Source: Clostridium novyi NT (GTDB lineage: Bacteria > Bacillota > Clostridia > Clostridiales > Clostridiaceae). Taken from it: a DNA stretch of 64,000 bases. The DNA is taken from the NCBI RefSeq assembly GCF_000014125.1, contig NC_008593.1:2046001-2110000 (forward strand). The letters are read 5' to 3'. The notes beneath the pieces are model-generated. The model made no database searches. It worked only from the letters and a program-made list of their open reading frames with translations, and was not told where the DNA came from. A program made the position numbers and the translations under genes. Below, one piece after another: positions 1-8,704 of the stretch (its first letter is position 1; the number at the start of each line of letters is the position of its first letter).

Positions 1-337
1 TGTCAGGAGCCCATTTATAAAATGACATATGAAGCCCTTGTTGTAATTCTATATTTTCTTCATCGCCACTATAAGTATCAACTATCTTTAATCTGTCATT
101 TTCAATATAAGCTAAATATTGCCCATCACAAGATAAAGCTTTTCTTTCAGCATTTTCTGGTACTTCTATATTTATATCACTTTTTCTATTTTTCTTATTG
201 TCTTCTACTTTTGTAGATACAATTTTGCTACTTACATTTTCTGTGGAAAATAAATATGTATCAACATAATATAATACAGCTATTTGCACTCCTAAAGATA
301 CACAAATCCATGCAATTATTCTTTTTACTGATTTCAT
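1..337 (-). CDS. Partial membrane-anchored protein (N-terminus only)
   Basis: The reading frame opens at an ATG at 337 behind a good ribosome binding site (GGAGAG) and runs off the window edge, giving about 112 residues. The first 20-25 residues are a hydrophobic segment (IIAWICVSLGVQIAVLYYV), a signal anchor. The exterior part contains SCDGQYLAYIENDRLKIVD and a following YKWAPD, which resemble one blade of a TolB/WD40-like beta-propeller (the common pattern being SPDGKYLAY). I do not recognise the family further. It follows the phosphodiester glycosidase gene with a 12-base gap, so the two are probably co-transcribed and act at the cell surface. The C-terminus is missing only because the window ends. 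Confidence 0.75.
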   Translation of the reverse strand, partial: MKSVKRIIAWICVSLGVQIAVLYYVDTYLFSTENVSSKIVSTKVEDNKKNRKSDINIEVPENAERKALSCDGQYLAYIENDRLKIVDTYSGDEENIELQQGLHMSFYKWAPD

Positions 338-349
338 AATTTCTCTCCT

Positions 350-1375
350 TTAAGGTTCAACGTATATAACTGAAGGTATTGAACGTTCTCCTAATGCATT
401 TGATGGTTCATTTATAACTTTACCTTCATAATACATAGTAGTTGATGATCCACCATCTAAGTTACTTGCATTAACTGCTCCATATTCATATAGAACATCT
501 TGTACATCTCTTAAAGTAGCAGCTAACCTCTTTACTTGTTTACCATCAAGTACCAATAACAATATACTTCCGTCTCTTGTTTGACCGATTGCGGTTCTAG
601 GTGCCTTACCCCATCCACCATCACCATTTTTAATAGTTTTCTTTCCATTAACTATTAATGCTGGACCAAAAGAAATCATATCTGTAACATTCTTTTCTTT
701 AACTTCTTGAAGTGTATGCTTTCCTACTAAAAGCATACCTTCTTTAGTCATAGCTACAATATCATGTTTTTTAAATTCTTTTTCGCTCTTATATTCATCA
801 TAAATAGTCTTTCCATTGGACATTATAATACCTTGTGGTTGTCCTCCATTACCTGCCCATTGTTGTCCATTTGCAGACTCATCAGTAAAACCTCCAGCAT
901 TTACTGCTGCTACAGCTTTATAGTTTCTTGCAATTTTGCTTGTGGTCTCACCAACTCTTGGCAGTTTACTACTGTGTCCTACTCTAACACGTGTAGGATC
1001 ATGAATTACTAAAAGGTAACCCCTATAAGTATTTCCATCTATATCATATCTCTCTATTGTATCATCGTGTCTACTATTTATTTTTATTTCATCATTTTCT
1101 AATCCATCTTGGTATATATCTTGTACCTTATTCTTGTTTAAAATTTCATTAATACGTTCATTTGATAAAAAAGTTGTGGCTATCCATTGATGAGTCATTG
1201 TGGTCATTGCTGCTCCTACCATGGTATCCCTTGCATTTTTAAATGGACCATAATAAAGCATAAAAGGCCCTGTTATTGCAGTAAATACAAACTCAAAAAC
1301 AATAAAGGCTGCAAACAATTTCCAGGAAAATTTTCTTTTTCCCTTCTTATTGCTTTGGTTTTTTACAGTTTTCAT
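350..1375 (-). CDS. Phosphodiester glycosidase family (NAGPA domain) membrane protein
   Basis: 341 residues: a basic N-terminus, one transmembrane helix at about 17-40, then an extracellular NAGPA-type domain (about 130-340). The family signature is visible at the C-terminal end as NASNLDGGSSTTMYYEGK, with FGPALIVNGKK and the conserved GDGGWGKAPRTAIGQT segment before it. Relatives hydrolyse phosphodiester-linked sugars in exopolysaccharide or wall-polymer metabolism; the substrate here is unknown. The ATG at 1375 follows AAAAGGATGA, a convincing ribosome binding site. It sits downstream of the LCP gene, which is also a cell-envelope polymer enzyme, supporting a wall or capsule role. Confidence 0.85.
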   Translation of the reverse strand: MKTVKNQSNKKGKRKFSWKLFAAFIVFEFVFTAITGPFMLYYGPFKNARDTMVGAAMTTMTHQWIATTFLSNERINEILNKNKVQDIYQDGLENDEIKINSRHDDTIERYDIDGNTYRGYLLVIHDPTRVRVGHSSKLPRVGETTSKIARNYKAVAAVNAGGFTDESANGQQWAGNGGQPQGIIMSNGKTIYDEYKSEKEFKKHDIVAMTKEGMLLVGKHTLQEVKEKNVTDMISFGPALIVNGKKTIKNGDGGWGKAPRTAIGQTRDGSILLLVLDGKQVKRLAATLRDVQDVLYEYGAVNASNLDGGSSTTMYYEGKVINEPSNALGERSIPSVIYVEP

Positions 1376-1521
1376 CTATTAATCATCCTTTTTCAGTATT
1401 TATCGTTTAATTGACCTAAATTATATTTTACAATAAATCTGAAGTTTTTCAAACTTAAATTTTGGGGGACATAAAAACTTTACATATATTTAACTTTTAT
1501 TCTTTACTATAATCGGTATTT

Positions 1522-3000
1522 TTAGTTATTATCTTTATTTATTTTAAAATTTTCCTCATTATTTTCCTTTTTAGTATGATTATCTTCTTTATTATCTTCT
1601 TTACTTAAAATATCTTCTTTTTTCGTGTTATCATCAATATTTTTATCTTCCTTAGTTTTTAAATTGTTTTTAATATCATTTTTGTTATTATTTTTTATTT
1701 TATTATCTTTATATTTAATATTACTTTTATTATTTATTTTTTCACTAATTTTAGAATTATTTTTTGAGATATTATTGTTATTATTTTTTTTGTTTATGCT
1801 TTCTTTAACTTTTATATTATTTTTATACTTGTATTTATTTATCTGTTTTTTGGTCTCTTTATTAGTTATATCTATTTTAGTCTCATAAGCATTTTTTTCC
1901 TCTTCTCTAACAAAAATATCTTGTTTGATATTTGTAGGTTTAGTGCTATTATTAGCATCTCTTTTATACTCTTCCATAGCTCTTTTAAATGAATCATAAT
2001 CTAAATTGTTACTGTTGTACATTTTGTCTTGAAATATAAAATCATGCATGATTTGTGCATTTTGTTTTATATCCATAAGCACAACCCACCCCTTATCTCC
2101 TAATACTTTAGGAGAAGTTATCTCTGGAACTGGTATTAACATTTGCTGTGGCTTATAATTTTGTATTTTATATACTGTATATGCATAATTTAATATGTCT
2201 GTTATATCCATATTAGTTTTCACATATGGAAATAGCTTTGATGCAAGCATTGGATATTTTAAAACATTTGTATCTTTCAATTTATCTATAATAAGAGATA
2301 TAACCTCCCTTTGTCTTTCTGTTCTATCATAGTCACCATTACCAATTTTTCTTATTCTTGAATAACTTAATACCTGCTGTCCATCTAAATGCTGAAGTCC
2401 AGCTTTTTTTACTAAATGAGGATCTTTAGGATTCACCTCTGGAATAAATTTATTCATTTCAACACGTTCTTTTTCACTTACATCTACATCGAGACCCCCT
2501 ATAGAGTTTACTAATTCTTGAAAACCATTAAAATTTATTATTCCGTAATCATGTAATTTCAAATTAAAGTTTTTTTCTATAGTATTTTTTAAAAGTTCTG
2601 CTCCACCATAGGCAAAAGCATGATTTATTTTTTGCTCACCATATCCAGGAATATCAACATAACTGTCTCTCATAATAGAAACCAATTTTAAATTCTTATT
2701 TATATTATCAATGGAAAGAATCAATATCGCATCTGATCTTGATTTTTCATCTAAGCTTCTAGCATCATTTCCAATTAAGAGAATATTGCTTATGCCATCA
2801 ACTTCTTCATAATTTCTCTCATCATCATTTCCATAATTTTTTACATAAGTATTGCTTCTAAATCCCCAGTATAGATATCCACATACTGCCATAGTAATAA
2901 TTAAAAAAATCATAAATATGCTTAATATAACTTTTTTACCGTTCCTCTTTTTCTCATGCTTTGCCAATGATTTCACCCCTATATTATTTAATGGTTTCAT
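1522..3000 (-). CDS. LytR-CpsA-Psr (LCP) family cell-wall polymer ligase
   Basis: 492 residues: cytoplasmic basic N-terminus, one membrane helix (about 25-46), then the LCP domain (about 70-310) with NILLIGNDARS, RSDAILILSI, the arginine-rich SIMRDSYVDIPG and the DYDRTERQREVI segment. LCP enzymes transfer undecaprenyl-linked anionic polymers onto peptidoglycan outside the membrane. The last 120 residues are almost only Lys, Asn, Asp, Glu and Ile, a low-complexity tail well beyond the usual family end. Start choice is uncertain: the ATG at 3000 has a weak ribosome binding site, while a TTG at 2967 is preceded by AGGGGTGA at good spacing. Confidence 0.9.
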   Translation of the reverse strand: MKPLNNIGVKSLAKHEKKRNGKKVILSIFMIFLIITMAVCGYLYWGFRSNTYVKNYGNDDERNYEEVDGISNILLIGNDARSLDEKSRSDAILILSIDNINKNLKLVSIMRDSYVDIPGYGEQKINHAFAYGGAELLKNTIEKNFNLKLHDYGIINFNGFQELVNSIGGLDVDVSEKERVEMNKFIPEVNPKDPHLVKKAGLQHLDGQQVLSYSRIRKIGNGDYDRTERQREVISLIIDKLKDTNVLKYPMLASKLFPYVKTNMDITDILNYAYTVYKIQNYKPQQMLIPVPEITSPKVLGDKGWVVLMDIKQNAQIMHDFIFQDKMYNSNNLDYDSFKRAMEEYKRDANNSTKPTNIKQDIFVREEEKNAYETKIDITNKETKKQINKYKYKNNIKVKESINKKNNNNNISKNNSKISEKINNKSNIKYKDNKIKNNNKNDIKNNLKTKEDKNIDDNTKKEDILSKEDNKEDNHTKKENNEENFKINKDNN

Positions 3001-3082
3001 CTTTCATTTTTTACCAATCAATTAATACAATTATACATTCTTTTTCCAAGTAATGTAAATACTTATTTTGTATAGTATACTT

Positions 3083-4459
3083 TTATAATCGTTTTGAAGC
3101 ATCATAAGCAAGTTTTGATCTTTCACATTCATCATATTTTAGTGTTACTTGACAGCATAACTTACTTCCCTTCATTCTTTCTGAAGCATAGCATAGTCCA
3201 TTTGATCTATAGTCTAAAAATGGTTGATCTATTTGCTCCGGATCCCCAATTAATATAAGTTTACTTCCTTCTCCAACTCTAGTTATAATGGCTTTCACTT
3301 GCTTTGGAGATAAATTTTGAGCTTCATCTATTATCACCCAATTTTTAACGATGGATCTTCCTCTTAAAAAGGCTACAGCTTCTGTAGTAATTATCCTTCT
3401 ATCAAATAATTCCCTAATCTTATCATTTAATTCGTTCTCATCTTTATATCTTTCTTTTTCATCAGAATCAATTAATATTTCTAAGTTATCTAAAACTGGT
3501 CTCATATATGGAGCTATTTTTTCTTGTTCCGTTCCTGGCAAATATCCTATTTCCTCATCCATAGTTACATTAGGTCTACAAACTAATATTCTCCTATATT
3601 CACTGCTATCTTGTTCTAAAATTTTATGAAGTCCAACAGCTAAAGAAAATAAAGTTTTTGCAGTACCTGCTGGTCCCTTTATAATAACCAGTGGAACTTC
3701 TCTTGCGCTTATCATTAATGCCTCTTGCATAAATCTTTGACCAACATTTTTAGGCAATATCCCCATAGGAATAGTCTCTTTATAAGTTAAAGGCACTATT
3801 TTTTGTCCATCATATTTACCTAATGCAGTTTTTTTAGCATTTTCATAAGAATGCATTATAATAAATTCATTTACATATAGCTCAGGACTTTTATACTCTT
3901 TAGACTTATCTACATATATCTTTAACTGTTTCACATCTAAGTATTTATTTTTATAAAAATAATCTATATTATCAGATGACGTATATACTGAAATTCGTCC
4001 AGTATATTGATTGTCATATTCTGGTACAACCTTTTCATAATAATCATTCGTATTTATACCAATAGTATCAGCTTTTATTCTTTCAAATATATCTTTTGTA
4101 ATTAAATAAACATCTTCTCCTCTTTCTTTTAAGCCTTTACAAACTTGAATAATTCTATTGTCAGCCTTACTTTTATCCCAATAAGGTGGAATTTCAATAT
4201 TATGATGATTTACTTCTACCCTTAACTTCCCACCATTAGGCAATTTTATTCCTTCAATTAAGCTTCCTTGAATTCTTAATTCATCAAGTATTCTGGCAGC
4301 CATTCTAGCATTTGCTCCAAGTTCTCCTGGCTTTTTCTTTAATGCATCTAATTCTTCTAAAACAACTTCAGGTATAACTACATTAGCATCTTCAAAACAC
4401 AATATTGAACGTGGTGAATATAAAATTACATTAGTATCTAAAACATATGTTTTTTTCAA
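3083..4459 (-). CDS. PhoH family protein with N-terminal PIN domain
   Basis: 458 residues in the PIN-PhoH arrangement. The N-terminal PIN domain (1-150) begins KKTYVLDTNVILYSP with the acidic pocket residues (D8, and further Asp/Glu at EELDALK and KADNRI). The C-terminal PhoH ATPase (about 230-450) shows Walker A GPAGTAKT, Walker B VIIDEAQN and the conserved GDPEQID. Such proteins are thought to couple ATPase/helicase activity to RNA cleavage; the physiological target is not known. The start is a TTG at 4459 with the strong ribosome binding site AAGGAGGG. It is divergent from the perR-like gene. Confidence 0.92.
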   Translation of the reverse strand: MKKTYVLDTNVILYSPRSILCFEDANVVIPEVVLEELDALKKKPGELGANARMAARILDELRIQGSLIEGIKLPNGGKLRVEVNHHNIEIPPYWDKSKADNRIIQVCKGLKERGEDVYLITKDIFERIKADTIGINTNDYYEKVVPEYDNQYTGRISVYTSSDNIDYFYKNKYLDVKQLKIYVDKSKEYKSPELYVNEFIIMHSYENAKKTALGKYDGQKIVPLTYKETIPMGILPKNVGQRFMQEALMISAREVPLVIIKGPAGTAKTLFSLAVGLHKILEQDSSEYRRILVCRPNVTMDEEIGYLPGTEQEKIAPYMRPVLDNLEILIDSDEKERYKDENELNDKIRELFDRRIITTEAVAFLRGRSIVKNWVIIDEAQNLSPKQVKAIITRVGEGSKLILIGDPEQIDQPFLDYRSNGLCYASERMKGSKLCCQVTLKYDECERSKLAYDASKRL

Positions 4460-4573
4460 CGCGCACTCCCTCCTTTTCTATAAGTATATTTAGCATTTAA
4501 GATTATATATGTATAAAAATCACTTAAAATACTTTTATTGATTTAAAATATATTTTTATGTATATAAGAATTA

Positions 4574-4602
4574 TTGACAAGTAATAATTTTTATTATATA
4601 AT
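4574..4602 (+). promoter_or_regulatory. Sigma-A promoter of the perR-like gene
   Basis: A perfect TTGACA at 4574-4579, a 17-base spacer and a perfect TATAAT at 4597-4602, lying 37 bases before the perR-like start codon. It is among the best promoter matches in the window. Confidence 0.85.
4582..4596 (+). promoter_or_regulatory. PerR-box-like palindrome inside the perR promoter spacer
   Basis: The 15-base sequence TAATAATTTTTATTA is a 6-3-6 inverted repeat filling the -35/-10 spacer. It resembles the known Fur/PerR 7-1-7 operator layout (TTATAAT-N-ATTATAA) in length, composition and symmetry, though not in exact sequence. Autorepression by the adjacent regulator is an inference. Confidence 0.45.
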
Positions 4603-4638
4603 ATTAATTAACTCATATAATTAAGAAGGGTGGGCATT

Positions 4639-5058
4639 ATGGATACTATAAAGGCCACATTTAAGGAAAAAAAATTAAAGCTAACGCCTCAAAGAATTGC
4701 AGTTTATAAGTATTTGTGTTCTACAAAAAAACATCCTTCAGCTGAGACTATATATAATGCATTACATGAAACTTATCCTACTATGAGTTTAGCTACTGTT
4801 TATAAAACTCTAAAAACTTTAGTAGAAGTTAATTTAATTCAAGAATTAAACGTAGGTGAAGGTAATTTTAGATACGACGCAAATACTTCTTCTCATCCAC
4901 ATATTCAATGCATTTCTTGTGGAAGCGTAGATGACATTGTTGGAGTTACTTTTGACAACTTAAACGATACAGCATCAGAATATACAGATTATAACGTGTT
5001 ATCAAGTAAAGTATATTTTTATGGTATATGTAAAAACTGTAATACAAATACCCATTAA
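4639..5058 (+). CDS. perR: Fur family regulator, PerR-like peroxide sensor
   Basis: 139 residues counting from the ATG at 4639, which follows AGAAGGG by 8 bases; a GTG nine bases upstream overlaps that ribosome binding site and is less likely. The N-terminal winged helix includes LTPQRIAVYKYL, HPSAETIY and SLATVYKTLKTL. The dimerisation domain has the regulatory metal ligands (His in KKHPSAE, Asp in RYDANT, HPH) and two zinc-binding pairs, CISC and CKNC. In PerR these His residues are oxidised by peroxide in the presence of iron, releasing oxidative-stress genes. The RYD and HPH arrangement favours PerR over Fur or Zur, but this assignment is from motifs only. Confidence 0.85.
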   Translation: MDTIKATFKEKKLKLTPQRIAVYKYLCSTKKHPSAETIYNALHETYPTMSLATVYKTLKTLVEVNLIQELNVGEGNFRYDANTSSHPHIQCISCGSVDDIVGVTFDNLNDTASEYTDYNVLSSKVYFYGICKNCNTNTH

Positions 5059-5094
5059 TACTGCAATGAATGTTTAAATTTAATAATATTTCCA

Positions 5095-5120
5095 AAAGAA
5101 ACGGTAAACACCGTTTCTTT
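5095..5120 (+). terminator. Rho-independent terminator of perR
   Basis: An 11-bp perfect stem (AAAGAAACGGT / ACCGTTTCTTT) with an AAAC loop, followed by further T residues, 36 bases after the perR-like stop codon. Confidence 0.88.
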
Positions 5121-5177
5121 TTTTATAAATAATTTAATCACTTTCCTCATAAACATTATTAAAAGGAGGTGATTATT

Positions 5178-6128
5178 TTGAAATTAAAAGTTCTTTTCTT
5201 TAAAAGAAAACATATCTATTATGTTCTCTTTATTTTAGCTATACTAATATTTTATGCATTTTCTATATTATCTAGCGGAAAGTCATCTTATATAACTTTT
5301 AATTCAAATTCTAATATTAAAAATTTTAAATCCGACCTTAATGGAGATGGTAAAGATGATACGCTTTACATATTGACCAACAAAAATAATAGATATCAGC
5401 TTCAAATAAACACATCTAAAAATACATTTAATCTTAAACCAAATAAAGAGGTTGCGACTTTGGGTACTAACTATCCCTATTGGCCAATTCGAGTAAAGTT
5501 AAAGGATATTTCTCGAAATAATATACCAGAAATATTTGTTCAATCTTCTCAAGATAATGTATCACTACAGCATATCTTTGCCTATAAAGATAATGAATTT
5601 AAAGATATATTTTGTAGCTATAATAATATTTTAGGATTTATAGATTGTAGTAATAATAAAACACCAAAAATACTTTCTGCAAAAGTATATGGTGATAGCT
5701 ATTATTTTGAAAATTATATGCTTATAGATAATAAACTTGAGAAATACTCTAGTGATATTAAGGATACATTTATGGGAAAAGACACTATTTTATGTTTTAT
5801 AAATATAATAACTTCTATGAACGGAAAATATATGCCAACCAATGAAAATATATTTCATGAAGGAATAGATTTATCTTCTCTTGATCTTCTTCCTAACTTA
5901 GCCGGGTATGCTAATAACTATGTTTTTCAAGATGCATTTTTTATAGATACACAATCAGATAATTCCGGTGAAGCAACAAATATAGAGTGGACTTTAAACT
6001 TTAAAGGAAATCCTATAGATTCTCCTAATAAACTTAAAAACTATACATTAAAAATCAATCTTCTGAGATGCAAAAACTGCCCCGAAAAATATTATTATAA
6101 AATTATTTCCTTTCAATTAATAAACTAA
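5178..6128 (+). CDS. Membrane-anchored FG-GAP/VCBS-like protein
   Basis: About 316 residues starting at a TTG at 5178, placed 7 bases after the very strong AAAGGAGGT; a GTG at 5169 overlaps that ribosome binding site and is unlikely. A signal-anchor helix (about 10-32) is followed by an extracellular region. Residues around 50-60 read SDLNGDGKDD, the calcium-binding loop seen in FG-GAP/VCBS repeats, followed by TLYILTNK and a second weaker unit (KLKDISRNNIPEIFVQS). The rest (about 130-316) is unrecognised and has a C-terminal pair of cysteines (CKNC). A ligand-binding or surface adhesion role is possible but unproven. Confidence 0.75.
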   Translation: MKLKVLFFKRKHIYYVLFILAILIFYAFSILSSGKSSYITFNSNSNIKNFKSDLNGDGKDDTLYILTNKNNRYQLQINTSKNTFNLKPNKEVATLGTNYPYWPIRVKLKDISRNNIPEIFVQSSQDNVSLQHIFAYKDNEFKDIFCSYNNILGFIDCSNNKTPKILSAKVYGDSYYFENYMLIDNKLEKYSSDIKDTFMGKDTILCFINIITSMNGKYMPTNENIFHEGIDLSSLDLLPNLAGYANNYVFQDAFFIDTQSDNSGEATNIEWTLNFKGNPIDSPNKLKNYTLKINLLRCKNCPEKYYYKIISFQLIN

Positions 6129-6152
6129 AAATTATTTTACCCAAATAAAAAT

Positions 6153-6170
6153 GGACCGCTTTAGCGGTCC
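6153..6170 (-). terminator. Terminator hairpin in the convergent gap
   Basis: GGACCGC and GCGGTCC pair around TTTA. Read on the minus strand the hairpin is followed by ATTTTTATTT; on the plus strand it is followed by CAATC, so it should work best for minus-strand transcripts, though it also lies just after the plus-strand FG-GAP gene. Confidence 0.7.
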
Positions 6171-6349
6171 CAATCAAAAGGGGGATGGGGGGGTTTTAGC
6201 ACTAGTGAAGGGTAACTTATAAAAAATGTTACTCCTCCTTTGTACACTATATATACTAACCCATCCATTAAAATTTATTCATATATACTATTTTATTTTT
6301 ATTTTTTTCCACTTATTTATGTACTGTAACCATTTTAGGTTAAAAATAT

Positions 6350-6372
6350 AAACTTCCCCAACTTGGAAGTTT
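6350..6372 (-). terminator. Terminator of the three-gene odd-protein cluster
   Basis: An 8-bp stem AAACTTCC / GGAAGTTT with a 7-base loop, followed on the minus strand by TATATTTTTAA, 16 bases beyond the stop of the 6388-7050 gene. Confidence 0.8.
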
Positions 6373-6387
6373 ATATAATTTACCCAC

Positions 6388-7050
6388 CTATATTTTCCCA
6401 TCAACATATAATTCTAATATCTTATTTATTATCCTAGCTTTGTCCTCAACTACTAGTGACTGCATAGCACTCAGCAATACTACTATAGGATCATCCGAAT
6501 GCTCTTTTAAATTATTTTCATAGATATTCTCAGAATTATCATAGTTTACTTTTTCTTTTTCTTCTTCTCTTTTACTTTCTTCATTTTTATGTGATTTCTT
6601 TTTTCCATGCTTACTTCTTTTATTATTGTCTTCTTTAACTTCCAAATATTCATTATCTACTTCTTCATTATTTACTTTATTATTCTCGTCATTATAAATT
6701 TCAGCGTTTTCATTCATTATCATATCATTGACAGCTTTAGCTTGACTAACTAATTCAAATATATTTATATCACTATCGTATGAATTATCGCTCTCTTTAT
6801 TACTATTTTCTTCATCATTTTTTGCAACTGATTTACCACTAGTTTTACCTATAACACCTAATACATTTAAAAGAGAGGTTATTTGATTTATATCTATATT
6901 TCCTAGTATAGAAGACAATTTATTAAATACACTGTCATTTTCACCATTCATATATTGATTTCCGTATTCATCATTATATCCATAATCATTGTATTCATTT
7001 ATTTCATCGTAACTTCTGCTATACTTTTTACTCTTTCTATGTTTTGACAC
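6388..7050 (-). CDS. Unrecognised highly charged low-complexity protein
   Basis: 220 residues. I do not recognise a family. Residues 1-40 are rich in Tyr, Asn, Asp and Lys (KHRKSKKYSRSYDEINEYND); residues about 40-70 form an amphipathic or hydrophobic stretch (KLSSILGNIDINQITSLLNVLGVIG); the middle is acidic and Asn-rich; residues 140-170 are strongly basic and His-containing (KRSKHGKKKSHKNEE); the end (PIVVLLSAMQSLVVEDKARIINKILELY) is probably helical. No signal peptide. It is the last gene of a three-gene minus-strand cluster. The hydrophobic element resembles residues 10-45 of the first gene in the cluster, suggesting common ancestry or assembly. Confidence 0.75.
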   Translation of the reverse strand: MSKHRKSKKYSRSYDEINEYNDYGYNDEYGNQYMNGENDSVFNKLSSILGNIDINQITSLLNVLGVIGKTSGKSVAKNDEENSNKESDNSYDSDINIFELVSQAKAVNDMIMNENAEIYNDENNKVNNEEVDNEYLEVKEDNNKRSKHGKKKSHKNEESKREEEKEKVNYDNSENIYENNLKEHSDDPIVVLLSAMQSLVVEDKARIINKILELYVDGKI

Positions 7051-7115
7051 ATTATCACCTCTCTATAAATTAAGAGGGCTTATAAAAGCCCTCCAATTAA
7101 ATTTACAATCTATTC

Positions 7116-7376
7116 TTATGCGCAGATACCGCGTGATCCAAATCCTCTGCTACAGCAAAGTAGGAATAAGAATATTAAGATTGTTGCAGTTTCGTGGTCG
7201 ATTATGCATGCTCTTTTTAATATTAATAAGAATAATGCTAATCTACATGGATCGAATCCACCACATCCTGATCCTCCTATTACTGATACTGGAATTGGGG
7301 CTGGTTTTGGAGGTGCTACTGGTAAACAGGCACATCTGCAACTACAACCACAATTGCATTTACATTTTCTTGACAT
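7116..7376 (-). CDS. Small cysteine-rich hydrophobic protein
   Basis: 86 residues from the ATG at 7376, which follows AAAGGGGGG; an upstream in-frame ATG at 7409 would add 11 residues but lacks a good site. The N-terminus MSRKCKCNCGCSCRCACLP packs seven cysteines, mostly alternating, into 17 residues, then a Pro-rich linker (PVAPPKPAPIPV), a Gly/Cys turn (GGSGCGGFDPC) and two hydrophobic stretches (LALFLLILKRA and TATILIFLFLLCCS). The composition recalls small spore-coat or exosporium proteins of spore-formers, but no named family is recognised. It sits between the two other cluster genes. Confidence 0.78.
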   Translation of the reverse strand: MSRKCKCNCGCSCRCACLPVAPPKPAPIPVSVIGGSGCGGFDPCRLALFLLILKRACIIDHETATILIFLFLLCCSRGFGSRGICA

Positions 7377-7415
7377 GACGTACCCCCCTTTCTTGGGCCA
7401 TGGTTTCAATGTAAT

Positions 7416-7946
7416 CTATTCTTCTTCATTCGCATCTACACACTCAACTTCCTCATCGGTTACTTTAACATCTCTGGCATCAAAGTTGAAGATATCGTCT
7501 GAAGTGTCTTCTGCTATATCGCAAGCTCTTCTGCCACCACGAACTAATAGTAGGATTAATACAATAAATATTATATTGCCAAATCCGCCAAAGTTACCGT
7601 AGCCATTTCCATAGGAATTATAGCAACAGTTATCGTTAGGATAGCAGCTACAACAACAATAATTCTTCTTGTGGTCTTTATGGTCTTTGTGTTTATAACA
7701 ATAACATGAATATTGTGGGTAATTATTATTGGTATTTACGCAGTTGTTTCTATTATTGCCAAACAAGGCTATTAGGAATATAAATAGAAGTAGTATATAT
7801 CTACCTCCGAATCCAGGGAATCCTCCTTTACTTGCATTTCCTAGAAGTCCAACTACTTTACCAATGTTGCCGAGACCCTCAATACCAGATCCGCCCATTA
7901 GATTGTTTATCATTGAGCTTACGCCCTCCAAGTTGTTTAGATCCAC
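7416..7946 (-). CDS. Unrecognised membrane-like protein with a Cys/His/Asn-rich loop
   Basis: About 176 residues when started at the GTG at 7946, directly after GGGGGAGG (spacing only 4 bases); a GTG at 8006 gives 196 residues but has a weak site. Two hydrophobic segments (YILLLFIFLIALFG and NIIFIVLILLLV) flank a loop of about 65 residues rich in Cys, His, Tyr and Asn, including KHKDHKDHKK and a CCCSC run, which could bind metal or cross-link. A Gly-rich region precedes it and an acidic tail follows. Spore-surface function is a guess from composition. First gene of the three-gene cluster. Confidence 0.72.
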   Translation of the reverse strand: MDLNNLEGVSSMINNLMGGSGIEGLGNIGKVVGLLGNASKGGFPGFGGRYILLLFIFLIALFGNNRNNCVNTNNNYPQYSCYCYKHKDHKDHKKNYCCCSCYPNDNCCYNSYGNGYGNFGGFGNIIFIVLILLLVRGGRRACDIAEDTSDDIFNFDARDVKVTDEEVECVDANEEE

Positions 7947-8040
7947 TTTACCTCCCCCTTTCTGCCCATCCTCTTTTATCTTTTGTTGATAATATATACT
8001 ATTCACTTTTCTTCACTTTTGACACAAAAAAATAAAAAAA

Positions 8041-8064
8041 AGTAATTTCATTTTTGAAATTACT
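8041..8064 (-). terminator. Terminator downstream of engB
   Basis: A 10-bp perfect stem AGTAATTTCA / TGAAATTACT with a TTTT loop, flanked by A and T runs on both sides so it can act in either direction. On the minus strand it closes the proteostasis block. Confidence 0.85.
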
Positions 8065-8097
8065 TTTTTAAATTACTTCTTAATCCTTTATTTATAA

Positions 8098-8700
8098 CTA
8101 TTCCATTGTATCTTCTTCAAATATGCCTTCTGATAAAATTTCTAGCAACTCTTCTTTTCCACTCTTATTTAAAGATGAAAAGAACATAAACTTATCTTCA
8201 TCTCTTATATTAAGAGTTTCTTTTATGATCTTTCTATTCTTTTGGAAGTCATTTTTTCTTAATTTATCACTTTTAGTTGCAACTATTATAGTTTCATATC
8301 CATAGTATTTAATCCATTCATACATTTGAACATCTTCTTTGCTTGGTTTATGCCTTGAATCAACTAGTAGAACTATTTTCTTTAATTGATGTCTGTTAAT
8401 TAGATATTGTTCCATCATTGATCCCCATTTTTGTTGCTCACTTTTAGAAACTTTGGCAAATCCATATCCAGGTAAATCTACAAAATAAAATTCGTTATTT
8501 ATTAAGAAAAAGTTTATTTGTCTAGTCTTTCCTGGAGTAGAACTTGTCTTAGCAAGCTTTCTTCTATTAGTTATAACATTTATAAGTGATGATTTACCGG
8601 CGTTAGATCTTCCAACAAAGGCCATCTCTACTCTATTATCAACAGGATATTGTGATGGTCTAACTGCTGATATTATAAACTCTGAATTTTTAATTATCAT
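8098..8700 (-). CDS. engB: Ribosome biogenesis GTPase EngB/YsxC
   Basis: 200 residues, full length for the family. It carries the P-loop [12 protein letters not shown] (about 29-40), switch region [12 protein letters not shown], the G3 motif DLPGYG and the G4 motif TKSDK. EngB is a TRAFAC GTPase needed for late assembly of the 50S ribosomal subunit. It lies 4 bases downstream of lonA, an association common in Firmicutes, and is followed by a terminator, so it is the last gene of the block. Confidence 0.97.
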
Positions 8701-8704
8701 CTTT

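Noticed and set aside
7118..8035. Plus-strand open frames opposite the Cys-rich cluster
   Set aside because: They lack ribosome binding sites and read as hydrophobic or Pro-rich shadows of the minus-strand genes, which have good sites and a shared terminator.
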